Positions 25,524-35,742 of a stretch of 64,000 nucleotides of DNA are shown piece after piece. This DNA comes from Lacrimispora sp. BS-2. GTDB lineage: Bacteria; Bacillota; Clostridia; Lachnospirales; Lachnospiraceae. The notes under the pieces were generated by a model. That model searched no databases, had not been told where the DNA came from, and saw only the letters and a list, made by a program, of their open reading frames with translations. Position 1 is the stretch's first letter. Every line of letters begins with the position of its first letter. The stretch lies in contig NZ_CP157940.1 of NCBI RefSeq assembly GCF_040207125.1, positions 2,108,001-2,172,000 on the forward strand, written 5' to 3'. Position numbers and translations under genes: made by a program.

Positions 25524-28500
25524 TTGAAAATAAGAAAACAAAGACGGCTGGTAAGCTGGCTGTTGGTACTAATGATGGTGCTGAACGTGTTTTTGCCGCT
25601 CAACACCGTATGGGCTGAAGATCTGATTTCCGCAGGGGAACACATAATCAGCCAAAACACAGGTACACCTTCCAATGCAGACCGGGATCCGATGGATGCC
25701 GATCATGAGAAAACCCAAGACCCCACAGGAACTCCTTCCAATGCAGGCAGGGATCCAGCGGGTTCCGGTAATGGATCATCCGGTGCGCCAAAAGCCACAC
25801 CTTCCAGCGTGAGTCTTCTGCCGGCCACCGCGCCTGGTAACGCGGGACCTCAGACGATTGACCCAACAATACTGGAACCTGAAATTGAAGCGAAGAAGAA
25901 CAATACCCTGCTCAAGGATGGCGACACAATCTTAAATACTGACATTATTAATATTAAGTTTAAGATAAAAGTACCGGTAATAAATGATAATCCTGTACCG
26001 CCTTTCTATGTCAGCAAGAACGATACTGCAACCATAGAACTGGGCAGCGGATTTACAGTAACTCCGGCAGAATCGGCGCTGAAAGCATCTGATGGTACTG
26101 TTATCGGACATGTGAAAATGATGACCAATGCGGAAGGCAAAGTAATTGCACAGATTCTCTTTGACTGGGATGACAGCATTGACGATGAGGAGAATCCTGT
26201 ATTTAACATTGAAGCCGGCTTCGATGCGAAAATTACATACGACGAAAGCAATGCCGAAACCGAAAATGGCAAAAAAGTAATCAAAATCTTAGACAAGACC
26301 TTTTTTGTCACAGTCCCTGCCGCAAAAATTCTTTATCATGTAAGCAAAAAAGGGACTGTGAACTGGAACGAACAGGCTGTGGAGTGGAAGGTTGTAATTA
26401 CTGCATCACAGGACGGAAATCCCATCGATCTAGAGGGCTATAAGTTCAGTGACAATTTAGCCAATGTGGGGGCCTATGTATCAGGTTCCTTAAATGTAAG
26501 CAATGAATTTAAGGCACCCACGGATTTATCTCCCCTGACTTATCTATTCCCAAGCGGCTCTATATCACCGCAGACCGTAACCTTCAAGACATCAATCTTA
26601 CCGTCCGACCTTTTCTCCAATAGTGAGCCTTCCATCAGGAATAAGGCCCAACTATTAGATTCCTCCGGCAAATCCGTAGATGAAGGTTCTGATATTGTCA
26701 AACTTGAAAAAAAGTGGATCACCAAAAGACATGTTAAGACAAATGATAGTAACGAAGATCGTTATAATCCCACTGGCCGCACCATTGAATGGGAGATCCT
26801 TGCCAACCAACGGGAAGCAGATTTAAAAAATGTTGTAATTACTGATATTACAGATAACGGCCAGACCCTTCATTCGGTAGAATGGTTCATTCCCGATGGA
26901 TCGGGCGGCTGGGAAACGCAAGGTTTTCTCACTCCTGATGCAGAAGGAACGATCACCATTGGCGATATTCACACTGCGATCAGGCTGATGGTTAAAACTA
27001 AGGTACCGGATGATACCAGCGGTGCCGTTTCAAATGTAAAAGAGTATAATAATAAAGCCACGATCACATGGACAGGCGTACCAGGCGGCACAGAGATTGG
27101 TACCGGTAACGTGAAGGTAGGTGTTGGTTATAACCCCATTACGAAAGCAGGCACCTTAGACAGCGACAGTTCCTACTGCAAAGTTACATGGACCGTAACG
27201 GTTGACCCAAGGGGACAAGACCTTGACTCCATGAATGAAGGACTAAAGGTATACGATCTGCTGGTTTATGGAGAGGACAAATCTGGTTTGAGCGGGAGTT
27301 CTGGCTGGCCGAACGGCTTAGGTCCAGAAAACTTTACACCGCAATTCAATCAGAAATATATTGATGGAAGCCTCTCACCGGAATCGGCTCTGGTCACGGT
27401 CTATAAGATCAGGGACAGCAGTAACACCCCTATTGCCGACCTGCTGGAGGTATCCGTCCATAAAAGTGCAAAGAGCAGCTTCACTTTTAATTCACAGGTG
27501 ATTAACCCGGCTATCTTTGCCAGCAACGGAACAAAAAATGTACAAAATACCGCCTCGCTATTTCGTAATACAAATCAATTAAACTCTGCTGCTGCAACAG
27601 TGGATATTAAAAGTAATATTCTCAAAAAGAACCTTCTTAAGCGCGGTTTGGATGGAAACAGTGCTGACAGCGTCAATGGCGGAAACATTGGCGATACAGA
27701 CTCAGGTTTTGATCACAAGACAAAAACAGCAATTTTCCGTCTGAGCGTCAACGCCGATGGCCTGGATTTTACCGATGTCAACGGATTTGACAGCGGTGCT
27801 GTTACGATTACAGATACTCTGCCCAATGGTTGGGTATTTGATAAGACCTTCTACAAGATTTTTGAGGGTAAGACGGTGGAGGGACAGGTGGAGGCAGTAA
27901 AAGACGTGACCGACACAATCGGAATCACACCGAACTTTACAGATTCCAATGATGCTGCTGGCGCTAATGCTTCCTTTGTTTTTACTGAGCTTAAAAAGCC
28001 TTATGTCATCCTTGTAAAGGCCTCTCTCACCGACAAAGCCTATGAAGAATATTTACAGTTGAATCATCCATCTAAGATAGACCGTAATACGGTAACACTG
28101 AGCGCCGCAAAGTGGACGCATACTGTAACTGACACGCAGGATATCAAAATTGTTACCAGAGTTCTGGACAAAACATTTGATTTTGACAGTACAAAAGCAG
28201 CCTTGACATGGACTGTGGATTACAATCCTTTTGACTTAAGTCTTACTGATGTGAAAATTGAAGACACGATGTCCGAGGGATTAGAACTGCCTATTGATTC
28301 TGCAGGCACCCCCGTGTGGGACAAGATACATATTATCAAAATGGAGGTTGGAGCCGGTGGAAACTTGACAGAAACTGCTGAAACAGTTAATCCTGTCAGC
28401 TATATCTCTTACAGTGCCGCAGCCCGTACTCTTACCTTTACAGTTCCTGATGTGAAACAAGCGTATCGCCTTACCTATGTGACCGACATCACCCTTGAAT

Positions 28501-30299
28501 CAAGCGGTAAGGTCAACAATTCCGTAAAGCTTGTAGGCAGCGAAGCAGGTGGAGCAAGCACCGGACAAGAGCGCAATGTCTCTTATCAGAGCGGCTGGGC
28601 GACCCTTGAACGGGGAGGGAGCTTAACCATAACCAAAGTGGATGGCACTAACTCTGCGATTCATCTCAAAGACGCGCAATTTACCCTGTATGCACAGGAC
28701 AGTACAACTGTGATCCGCCAGGGTGTGACGGCTGCCGACGGTACACTCAAGTTGAAGGCAATACCCGTTGGAACCTATACATTAAAAGAAACGGCGGCTC
28801 CAGCTAACTATGATCCTGATGAAAATACGTACGCAGTAATCGTCTCTAAGGGATCAGATAATAAAATCATCACCTCTATCGGCGGTAAAACCGGTGATAA
28901 TTCCAATACACTTACAGTGAAAAATTATCCGAACGGCACTGGCGGAAATGTGGGCAGCCTGACCATCACGAAAAAAGTTGTGGGAAATGCCGATGACAGG
29001 ACCAGGACCTTCGAATTCAAATTGGATCTGGGTGGTGACAGCAACGATTATTTCTGTATCGGGAATGGAGTTCCAAACAGATTTATTAAGAGCGGGGATC
29101 TGATCTATCTCACTGACGGACAGAGCATCACTGTAACCGGACTTCCAGAGAACACGGTCTATACTGTTACTGAAGCAGACTATACCGCTGATGGATATCT
29201 AACTTCCTATACAGACGCATCCGGCACTATCGTAACCGGCGCAATACAGGTAGCTGCCTTTACCAATACAAAATTCAAACCTGGAAGTCTGGTCATCAAA
29301 AAAACGGTTGCAGGAAACAGCAAGGAAACCGGTCCATTTGAGTTCCTTGTTACCTTCACAGCACCGAACGGCGCACTTGATGACAGCTCCTACAACTACA
29401 CCATTACAGGAAATACTCTGACGAAACAAATCAAGAGCGGTGGTACGATTTCTCTCTCTGATGGGCAAAGCGCCACCATAACCGGACTTCCCAGGGACAC
29501 AGACTATACTGTAACCGAAAAAGATTATTCCGCAAACGGATTTTCTACTGCCTCTACAAGTTCGTCCGGCACTATTAAGACAGATGAGGAGCAGATAGCA
29601 GCCTTCGTCAACACAAAGATCTTACCTGGAAGCCTGACCATCAGTAAGACGGTTGCAGGCAGCGGAGCTGATATCAAAAAGAAGTTTGACTTTACAGTGA
29701 CCTTTAAAGCAAGTGGTATCTATTCCTATACAGGAAAAGGTGTTCCAGATGGAACGATCAAGAGCGGGGATAAGATTTCTCTGGCCGACGGGGAAAGCAT
29801 CACCATCAGCGGACTGCCTGACAAAACTGAATATCAGGTGACAGAGGCTAGCGATTCCTCTCAAAGATACACTGCCACCCAAACGGGTGACACCGGCACA
29901 ATCCGAACACTGGAAACATCAACTGCTGCATTTACCAATACGTACCGTAGACCCACCAGTTCTGGCGGCAGCGGTGGCAGCGGCGGAAAAACACCTTCCG
30001 TAAAGCCCAGACAACCAGATCCTGCACAGCCAGACCCCGCAAATCCTGCCGAACCAGGGACACCAACGGGCAATGCAAAGCCCAGGGAAGAACTGACCCC
30101 CCAGGAGCTGTATGATATTTTTGGCGAAGTACCTCTTGGCTATATGGTAGGTTCGAATGGAATGCTTCATCCGATGGGCCTCCCAAAGACCGGCGATGAC
30201 ATGTCCGATGATATCATAATTTACGGTTTTCTTATCATTTCGGCGCTTTTAGGCCTGACCTCTTCGAGCATATTGTGGAGAAAACATTTTAATAAGTAA
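25524..30299 (+). CDS. LPXTG-anchored multi-domain surface adhesin (Cna/SpaA/DUF5979 type)
   Basis: About 1591 residues. The signal peptide is at about 1-34 (SWLLVLMMVLNVFLPLNTVWA). A Thr/Ser/Pro/Asn-rich stretch with TPSNA repeats follows (to about 110). Several immunoglobulin-like collagen-binding-type domains span to about 1030. A SpaA-type prealbumin domain has LKETAAP, the usual isopeptide Glu. Three DUF5979 repeats begin GSLTITKKV, GSLVIKKTV and GSLTISKTV (about 1144, 1253, 1368). A Gly/Pro-rich spacer and LPKTGDD come next, then a hydrophobic segment and a basic tail. Sortase should attach it to the wall. AGGAGG ends 1 nt before ATG 25518 but 7 nt before TTG 25524, so TTG is preferred. 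No sortase gene is nearby. Confidence 0.9.
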   Translation: MKIRKQRRLVSWLLVLMMVLNVFLPLNTVWAEDLISAGEHIISQNTGTPSNADRDPMDADHEKTQDPTGTPSNAGRDPAGSGNGSSGAPKATPSSVSLLPATAPGNAGPQTIDPTILEPEIEAKKNNTLLKDGDTILNTDIINIKFKIKVPVINDNPVPPFYVSKNDTATIELGSGFTVTPAESALKASDGTVIGHVKMMTNAEGKVIAQILFDWDDSIDDEENPVFNIEAGFDAKITYDESNAETENGKKVIKILDKTFFVTVPAAKILYHVSKKGTVNWNEQAVEWKVVITASQDGNPIDLEGYKFSDNLANVGAYVSGSLNVSNEFKAPTDLSPLTYLFPSGSISPQTVTFKTSILPSDLFSNSEPSIRNKAQLLDSSGKSVDEGSDIVKLEKKWITKRHVKTNDSNEDRYNPTGRTIEWEILANQREADLKNVVITDITDNGQTLHSVEWFIPDGSGGWETQGFLTPDAEGTITIGDIHTAIRLMVKTKVPDDTSGAVSNVKEYNNKATITWTGVPGGTEIGTGNVKVGVGYNPITKAGTLDSDSSYCKVTWTVTVDPRGQDLDSMNEGLKVYDLLVYGEDKSGLSGSSGWPNGLGPENFTPQFNQKYIDGSLSPESALVTVYKIRDSSNTPIADLLEVSVHKSAKSSFTFNSQVINPAIFASNGTKNVQNTASLFRNTNQLNSAAATVDIKSNILKKNLLKRGLDGNSADSVNGGNIGDTDSGFDHKTKTAIFRLSVNADGLDFTDVNGFDSGAVTITDTLPNGWVFDKTFYKIFEGKTVEGQVEAVKDVTDTIGITPNFTDSNDAAGANASFVFTELKKPYVILVKASLTDKAYEEYLQLNHPSKIDRNTVTLSAAKWTHTVTDTQDIKIVTRVLDKTFDFDSTKAALTWTVDYNPFDLSLTDVKIEDTMSEGLELPIDSAGTPVWDKIHIIKMEVGAGGNLTETAETVNPVSYISYSAAARTLTFTVPDVKQAYRLTYVTDITLESSGKVNNSVKLVGSEAGGASTGQERNVSYQSGWATLERGGSLTITKVDGTNSAIHLKDAQFTLYAQDSTTVIRQGVTAADGTLKLKAIPVGTYTLKETAAPANYDPDENTYAVIVSKGSDNKIITSIGGKTGDNSNTLTVKNYPNGTGGNVGSLTITKKVVGNADDRTRTFEFKLDLGGDSNDYFCIGNGVPNRFIKSGDLIYLTDGQSITVTGLPENTVYTVTEADYTADGYLTSYTDASGTIVTGAIQVAAFTNTKFKPGSLVIKKTVAGNSKETGPFEFLVTFTAPNGALDDSSYNYTITGNTLTKQIKSGGTISLSDGQSATITGLPRDTDYTVTEKDYSANGFSTASTSSSGTIKTDEEQIAAFVNTKILPGSLTISKTVAGSGADIKKKFDFTVTFKASGIYSYTGKGVPDGTIKSGDKISLADGESITISGLPDKTEYQVTEASDSSQRYTATQTGDTGTIRTLETSTAAFTNTYRRPTSSGGSGGSGGKTPSVKPRQPDPAQPDPANPAEPGTPTGNAKPREELTPQELYDIFGEVPLGYMVGSNGMLHPMGLPKTGDDMSDDIIIYGFLIISALLGLTSSSILWRKHFNK

Positions 30300-30330
30300 C
30301 TGCTGAAGATGCTGCGCTGCAGGAACAGTC

Positions 30331-30693
30331 AAGACCACCGGCTATGAAGTGCACCCCTTAACAGGATTATTGTTTTGTGCCGATTGCGGCGCAAAGCTGT
30401 ACAACCACAGAATACCCTACCCCACAAGCCATGTAAACAAAAAAGGCTATGTATGCAACAAACCGCCGAAAGATGTTTACACCTGTTCCACCTATAACCT
30501 TACGGGCAGGAAATACAACCGCCAATGTACAGGACACCAAATCCGTACCGTTGTTGTGCGGGAATTGGCTCTTGAAGCCATCAAATCCGTAAGCGGCTTT
30601 GTGAAGTCCAACGAAGCCAAGTTTGTAAAGCAAGTCCGTGAAACTTCCGCAATCAAGCAGGAAGAAAAAGCAAAGAAAAAGAAAACCGCATAA
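30331..30693 (+). pseudogene. C-terminal fragment of a large serine recombinase
   Basis: The frame VKTTGYEVHPLTGLLFCADC then GAKLYNHR carries the recombinase zinc-ribbon Cys pairs (CADC, later CNK and CSTYN). A coiled-coil end follows (VRETSAIKQEEKAKKKK). The catalytic resolvase domain is missing, and homology begins abruptly at about 30330 after the adhesin stop. This is TnpX/Tn4451-like or Tn1549-associated recombinase debris. Confidence 0.75.
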
Positions 30694-30698
30694 TGCAA

Positions 30699-30756
30699 TT
30701 TGACCGCAGAAAGCGGCTTACTCACGAAAACGGGTAAGCCGCTTTTTGCGGTCAAA
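30699..30756. terminator. 23-bp long hairpin downstream of the recombinase fragment
   Basis: 30699-30721 (TTTGACCGCAGAAAGCGGC and four more bases) pairs with 30734-30756 with one mismatch. It is typical of hairpins closing mobile-element genes, and only a short T-run is present. Confidence 0.6.
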
Positions 30757-30842
30757 ATCCTTATCTATCAATCTTATCCTATCCATTCCTACAGAGCCTA
30801 TCATGTTAAAAAAAGCATGACGGTTTTTATGTTGGCATAAAT

Positions 30843-31226
30843 TCATACTCCGTAATGAATTATAAATTTATTTTCGTTTTTTGCCTTTTGAATCAAATCC
30901 AAAAGACACGAAATTTGACTGGTAAATTCTTTCTTCGTGTTATTTGCAACAATATCGTAAAACAAATCTAATGATTCGGGAGGGATAAGTGTTATCCCAT
31001 AACGAGTAAGCGCCGTTTCAGGGCGGCTATAACAATGAAAATAGGTTTTCATTGTTAGTAGTCTATCCCACCAATCGCTAACAACCTCATCATCAATGGC
31101 AACACAATTATATTTTTGTGGTGTATATTCATCGCCATAGTCTTTATTTTTATCAAATGTGTCGATTATTCCAAATTCAGCATTACAAGGCATATATTTA
31201 CTCCATTCAAAATTGTAAATGCTCAT
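30843..31226 (-). CDS. uncharacterised 127-residue protein on the mobile-element segment
   Basis: Starts MSIYNFEWSKYMPCNAEFGI. Acidic and Tyr/Trp-rich, with no signal peptide or transmembrane helix. The ending (LLDLIQKAKNENKFIIHYGV) looks helical then strand. It resembles small cytosolic proteins of unknown function carried among polymorphic-toxin immunity genes, but I cannot assign a family. It is flanked by recombinase and relaxase remnants, so it was probably brought in with them. Confidence 0.5.
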   Translation of the reverse strand: MSIYNFEWSKYMPCNAEFGIIDTFDKNKDYGDEYTPQKYNCVAIDDEVVSDWWDRLLTMKTYFHCYSRPETALTRYGITLIPPESLDLFYDIVANNTKKEFTSQISCLLDLIQKAKNENKFIIHYGV

Positions 31227-31293
31227 TACCTTGTTTAATTATATCATACGCACAATTCACAAACCACAAAAATCGAAAGGAGCATTTTCACAT

Positions 31294-31932
31294 GGCAAAG
31301 ACGAGAACCGAGAAATTGAAGTAACAAATCAGCGGTTACGGCAGTTAAAGGCACGTATCTCTAAACTGCAAAATTGGCTTAAAGAGGAAATGCAGAACAA
31401 CGCCCCACCCACCCTTGCAGATGTGATACAGGGTATTCTTGCAAGGCGGGAGCAATCGGGAAAATCTGACCGTTATCAAGCTATCGGCAATCTGAAAGCC
31501 GCCGCAAAAATGCTGAACTTTTTACAGCAAAATCAGATTAGGGGATATGGCGGGACTTGATGAAAAATTCTGCTCTATAATTGACGAACAGATGAATATT
31601 CGTGAGGAATTGAAACCTGTTGAACGGCGCATGACCGTTTTGAAAAAACATATTGAACAGGTTGACACCTACCTAAAGTACAAGGGCAAAAAAACATTGA
31701 CGGAAAGTGAGCAGATTTTATTCACAGCGGCAAATACCTACCTGAAAGATGTGATGAACGGCAGAACTGCCTGCCGACAAAGGCATGGAAAGCGGAATAT
31801 GCCGACCTGACCGCCAAGCGGCAAATCCTCAACCAGCGGTATGTTTCTCTCAAAGACGAGGTAAAAGAAGCCGAGCAAATCCGCAAGAATGTTTGCACTA
31901 TTTTGCGGCAGGAGCAGCGGGATAGGTTTTGA
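31294..31932 (+). pseudogene. MobA/MobL-type relaxase, C-terminal remnant with frameshifts
   Basis: Three successive frames give one continuous relaxase tail. They read NREIEVTNQRLRQLKARISK and APPTLADVIQGILARREQ; then MAGLDEKFCSIIDEQMNIRE; then LPTKAWKAEYADLTAKRQIL and VCTILRQEQRDRF, then stop. Shifts fall near 31550 and 31775. The N-terminal catalytic part is absent. This is the coiled C-terminus found in mobilisation proteins of Tn1549/CTn-like elements. Confidence 0.75.
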
Positions 31933-31970
31933 CCAATCCCGCCGCCGCTATTGTAGTGCGATTATTCCAT

Positions 31971-32927
31971 CTATTCAAAATCGTCTAAGCGTTTAGAACG
32001 ACGATATTCCAGCGGTGTCACCCCAAACTGTTTCTTGAATACTACCGCAAATTTACTGGGATTTTCGTACCCTACCTGTATCGAAATATCCGCAATGGGT
32101 GTGTCCGTTGTTTGCAGAAGCTCCGCGGCTTGCTTCATGCGTTTTTTCCGAACATAGGCAGATATATTTTCCCCATATACACATCGGAAATAATTTTTTA
32201 GCGTTGTTTCACTTACTTGAAAACGTAAGGCTAATTCTTTAGCGGTATAGTTGGCTTTTAAGTCGGAGCAAAGAATCGCACAGGTTTCTTTTGCAATACG
32301 TACTTGCGAGGGGGCAAGATAGCGGATATTTCCGTTCTTCTGATATTCCGGTTTAGAAACAGCTAACAGAAGTTTTGCCACCAATAATTTCATGCCGTTA
32401 ATGTCTTGGCTGTTCCGTAATGCCCACAATTCAAAAACGATTGCATGTAAATCAAATGATTCCTCAGCAAAATATAAATTATCTTTTAGCTTCAGACTTT
32501 CGTACAAGCTTTTCAGGTCTATTCCTAACTCCTGAAAAAGCGGGTAAGGCTCAATATCCAACATATCAAGATGAAATATCAATTCAATTCCCTCATAATG
32601 TTCAGTCGGGTATTTGTAATCGCTTCGTGCCTGTTGCGTTCCAATGAAAAGATTGCCGGGCGCAACAAAGCAAAACTTCCCGCTGTCTAAATACATTTCA
32701 CAGCGTCCATCAATGCAATAGTTGAGCAGTAATGTTCGGGTAGGAAAGCCGTTGCTTACAGGCCATAGAGATGTGAAGATTCGATTAAATGAAAGAATCA
32801 CACTGGGGAAAAATTGAAACATGGTAAGGCTGCCACTCTCTTTATTTCTCAAAATCATTACGGCTTGATTCGGACCGATATATTCAATTTGAGTTTTTGG
32901 ATTATTCGATTTGATAACGGAAAACAT
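31971..32927 (-). CDS. AraC-family regulator divergent from feo
   Basis: A 318-residue protein. The N-terminal ligand-binding cupin-like half is followed by a C-terminal AraC double HTH (residues about 215-315: YTAKELALRFQVSETTLKNY, DISIQVGYENPSKFAVVFKK, FGVTPLEYRRS). GAGG precedes the ATG. It is divergent from feoAB with about 285 bp between, so it probably controls iron uptake. Similar AraC-feo pairs travel on conjugative elements of gut Firmicutes (family knowledge, not shown here). Confidence 0.88.
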   Translation of the reverse strand: MFSVIKSNNPKTQIEYIGPNQAVMILRNKESGSLTMFQFFPSVILSFNRIFTSLWPVSNGFPTRTLLLNYCIDGRCEMYLDSGKFCFVAPGNLFIGTQQARSDYKYPTEHYEGIELIFHLDMLDIEPYPLFQELGIDLKSLYESLKLKDNLYFAEESFDLHAIVFELWALRNSQDINGMKLLVAKLLLAVSKPEYQKNGNIRYLAPSQVRIAKETCAILCSDLKANYTAKELALRFQVSETTLKNYFRCVYGENISAYVRKKRMKQAAELLQTTDTPIADISIQVGYENPSKFAVVFKKQFGVTPLEYRRSKRLDDFE

Positions 32928-33130
32928 AGGGAAACCTCGCTTCTATTCTGTTTTTCTAAATTCATGTGTTATTCCCCCCCATATATTATGGATTATTTCA
33001 ATTTTATATTTGAAATCTTCATTCGTCAACTCAAAAAATACGGAAAATTATTTTCAAAAATAAAATATGCTGTTTGGATTATTTGTGTGTATATGGAGTG
33101 GAACGAAAAAATAAGCTATGGTAAACTGTT

Positions 33131-33153
33131 TTGAGTTAGTCAAGGCTAATCAC
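33131..33153 (+). promoter_or_regulatory. DtxR/IdeR-like operator candidate upstream of feoA
   Basis: GAGTTAGTCAAGGCTAATC is a partial palindrome (TTAG..6..CTAA) like DtxR-family iron boxes. It lies about 60 bp before the feoA start. The match is judged by eye. Confidence 0.35.
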
Positions 33154-33211
33154 AGGACGGTAGAATCGCCTGCAAGATTATCGGAAAATACCTTTGAAGG
33201 AGAGAAATCAA

Positions 33212-33442
33212 GTGGAAATCCTAACAAAATTACGGAAAGGCTCCGTTGGAAAAATAAAATCCATCGGGGGCAATGTGCATTTTCAAAGCCGCATTACCTC
33301 TATCGGACTGACCCCCGGAAGTGTGATAGAAGTGATTCAAAATGAAAAAAAGCACCCGCTGTTGATTTATAGCCGCGATACAATGCTTGCAATCAACCGA
33401 AAGGACGCGGAGCAAATAGGATTGGAGGAAATAAGCCGATGA
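33212..33442 (+). CDS. feoA: FeoA, ferrous iron transport accessory protein
   Basis: A 76-residue SH3-like FeoA domain (LTKLRKGSVGKIKSIGGN, TPGSVIEVIQNEKKHPLL). GTG 33212 lies 8 nt after AAGGAGAG; TTG 33194 is in frame but lies within that site. Its stop overlaps the feoB start by 4 nt. It binds FeoB at the membrane and supports Fe2+ uptake. Confidence 0.9.
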   Translation: MEILTKLRKGSVGKIKSIGGNVHFQSRITSIGLTPGSVIEVIQNEKKHPLLIYSRDTMLAINRKDAEQIGLEEISR

Positions 33443-35466
33443 ACACAACAACTATCGCGTTATTGGGACAACCCAATTCGGGAAAGTCAACGCTGTTTAA
33501 TTCACTGACCGGCTCTAAACAGCACGTTGGGAACTGGCCGGGTAAAACGGTTGAGAAAAAAGAGGGGTATTTTACCCACAACAATACTTCCTACACAGTC
33601 GTGGATTTGCCCGGTACATACAGCCTATCCGCCAATTCAGAAGAAGAAGTCATTACAAGAAACTACATTGCGAGCGGCAAGGCGGATATGGTTTGTATTT
33701 TGGCGGACGCTTCGCAATTAGAGCGCAGCCTTTACATGATGGCGGACTATGCGGGAATACGAGTACCTGTTTTTTTAGTGCTGAATATGATGGATATTGC
33801 CGCTTCACAGGGTAGAGAAATCAACTGCAAGGCGCTTGCAAAAGAACTGCAAATTCCTGTTGTTCCGATGGTAGCCGCAGACAGAAAAAAATATGCTGAT
33901 TTTTATGCGGTCTTAGAACAAATGGGAAAAGGGACTCCCGCCGAACTGAATACTCAAAATCTTATCTCCTGCTATGAGAAAGTAATCGGACAGAATTACA
34001 CACAGCTCGTTCAGCTATTGCCCGAAGAAGGTATGAGGATTTACACTTCACAATGGCTGGCGGCAAAGCTGATTGAGGGCGATTCTTTGGCAATGGAATC
34101 CGTCCAGTCAGCCGCAAAAGGAAAATGGAGTGAGATTCAAAAAATCATTTCAAGTGTCAACGCAGGAAGTTTGCTCACCGGCGATTCTAAATTCAGGTGG
34201 ATTGAGGGTCTTCTAAAAAATCATGTTACAAATCCCAGAAAGCGAAAAGAGCGAGGACGCTTTGATAAAATCGCCACCTCTAAAACGTGGGGAAAACCTC
34301 TGGCGATTCTGATTATCCTTTTTGGGCTATTGTTATCCATGATGATTGCTATGCCGTTTATGGGGTTATTCAGCTATATTCCCGCGCTATCTGCACCGTT
34401 ATCCAACGTGATTTTAGGTGTGGGTATCCCTGCTTTTCTTGTTTCCCTGTTGTGTGACGCTGTGCTGGCGGGCATATCCTTTGCCCTGATGATGGCAAGT
34501 TTCGTGTTCGGTGTTAGTTTGGTATTTGGCTTTATGGAAGAAGTCGGCTACATGGCGCGTATCTCCTATGTTTTCGACAATACCATGTCAAAGTTCGGCT
34601 TGCAGGGGAAAGCTGTTATGCCATTTTTGGTAAGCCTTGGTTGTAATATTGGTGGTGTCGGCAGTACCCGCGTCATTGATTCATGGGGGCAGCGCGTGAC
34701 CACAATCGCCTTATCATGGGTAGTACCTTGTGCTTCAACATGGGGTGTGGTAGGACTAATTAGCAGCCTGTTCTTTGAGAACATGGCACCAGTCGTTATT
34801 TTATCTATGTTTGTTGTTGCATTTCTGCACATCTTCATTACATCAAAAGTTTTCGGGAAACGCTTGATTAAAGAATCTGAACGTACAGGCTTGATTATGG
34901 AATTGCCGCCCTACCACAAGCCGCGCTACAAAAACCTGTTCCGCTTTGTTTTAGACCGCATTGGTGATGTGTTAAAAAGAGCATTGAAGATTATCATTTT
35001 GGTATCAGTTGTATTTTGGGCATTAGCCTACACCTCAAGCGGTAATATTGAGAACAGTTTGATTTATAAAATCGGAACAGCGATTGAGCCGGTCACCATG
35101 ATATTCGGTCTTAGATGGCAGATGTTCATGGCATGGATGGCATCCGCTATCGGCAAGGAATCCTCTCTCGGAGTGTTGGCATCTTTGTTCAACTCACAAG
35201 GGGTTTGGTCTGCCATTGCCGGGCAAAAGTTGATTGAAACAAATACGGCTGTTGTCGGGACGAATCTGCTTGCCACCATTTCCAAGCCGGAAGCATTAGC
35301 TTTTCTGTATGCCTTTTTCTTCAACATGCCTTGCCTTATGACATTAAGTGCTACCGCGCAGGAATCCCACTCCATGAAATGGACATTGCGCATTACGGCA
35401 TACTATTTGGCTACTGCCCTGCTTTTGTCAACGATTGCGTACCACATTGGGCTATTGATTTTTTAA
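33439..35466 (+). CDS. feoB: FeoB, GTP-dependent ferrous iron transporter
   Basis: A 675-residue protein. The N-terminal G domain has G1 GQPNSGKST, G3 DLPGTYSL and G4 LNMMD, followed by a helical spacer and about 8-9 membrane helices from about residue 280. The Gate motifs are visible as MARISYVFDNTMSKFG and SLGCNIGGVGSTR. The length is normal for compact Firmicute FeoB. It imports Fe2+ under anaerobic conditions. The cassette lies between mobile-element remnants. Confidence 0.95.
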   Translation: MNTTTIALLGQPNSGKSTLFNSLTGSKQHVGNWPGKTVEKKEGYFTHNNTSYTVVDLPGTYSLSANSEEEVITRNYIASGKADMVCILADASQLERSLYMMADYAGIRVPVFLVLNMMDIAASQGREINCKALAKELQIPVVPMVAADRKKYADFYAVLEQMGKGTPAELNTQNLISCYEKVIGQNYTQLVQLLPEEGMRIYTSQWLAAKLIEGDSLAMESVQSAAKGKWSEIQKIISSVNAGSLLTGDSKFRWIEGLLKNHVTNPRKRKERGRFDKIATSKTWGKPLAILIILFGLLLSMMIAMPFMGLFSYIPALSAPLSNVILGVGIPAFLVSLLCDAVLAGISFALMMASFVFGVSLVFGFMEEVGYMARISYVFDNTMSKFGLQGKAVMPFLVSLGCNIGGVGSTRVIDSWGQRVTTIALSWVVPCASTWGVVGLISSLFFENMAPVVILSMFVVAFLHIFITSKVFGKRLIKESERTGLIMELPPYHKPRYKNLFRFVLDRIGDVLKRALKIIILVSVVFWALAYTSSGNIENSLIYKIGTAIEPVTMIFGLRWQMFMAWMASAIGKESSLGVLASLFNSQGVWSAIAGQKLIETNTAVVGTNLLATISKPEALAFLYAFFFNMPCLMTLSATAQESHSMKWTLRITAYYLATALLLSTIAYHIGLLIF

Positions 35467-35481
35467 GAAAGGACGGGCAAT

Positions 35482-35721
35482 GTGCTAACTCAATTACTGG
35501 AATACCTGAAAAGCGGAAACACATATAGCATACAGGATTTAGCTGAATTGCTCCACCAAGATGAAGCTGGTGTTCGGATAGAACTTGAATATTTGGAACG
35601 GCAGGGCTATATCCGAAAAGTGATTCAACAAAACGATTGCGGTCATAGCTGTAATGGCTGTCATGGTTGCGAACAGCTGCTATCTGGTTTGTCTATGTGG
35701 GAAGTTGTCAATCGCACTTAA
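35482..35721 (+). CDS. FeoC-like winged-helix protein with Cys cluster
   Basis: A 79-residue protein: winged helix (MLTQLLEYLKSGNTYSIQDL, VRIELEYLERQGYIRKV) followed by CGHSCNGCHGC, which could bind an Fe-S cluster or metal. It begins at GTG 35482, 15 bp after feoB. FeoC proteins stabilise FeoB or act as local regulators. Confidence 0.75.
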   Translation: MLTQLLEYLKSGNTYSIQDLAELLHQDEAGVRIELEYLERQGYIRKVIQQNDCGHSCNGCHGCEQLLSGLSMWEVVNRT

Positions 35722-35742
35722 TGAGGATAGAGGGTGATAGCC

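Noticed and set aside
28957..29940. Repeats in the adhesin as a CRISPR or tandem-repeat array
   Set aside because: They are coding domain repeats (DUF5979-like, about 110 residues each), not short direct repeats with spacers. No CRISPR array was seen anywhere.
29199..30186. Minus-strand frames of 70-89 codons inside the adhesin
   Set aside because: Shadow frames of a strongly coding plus-strand gene; no start signals.
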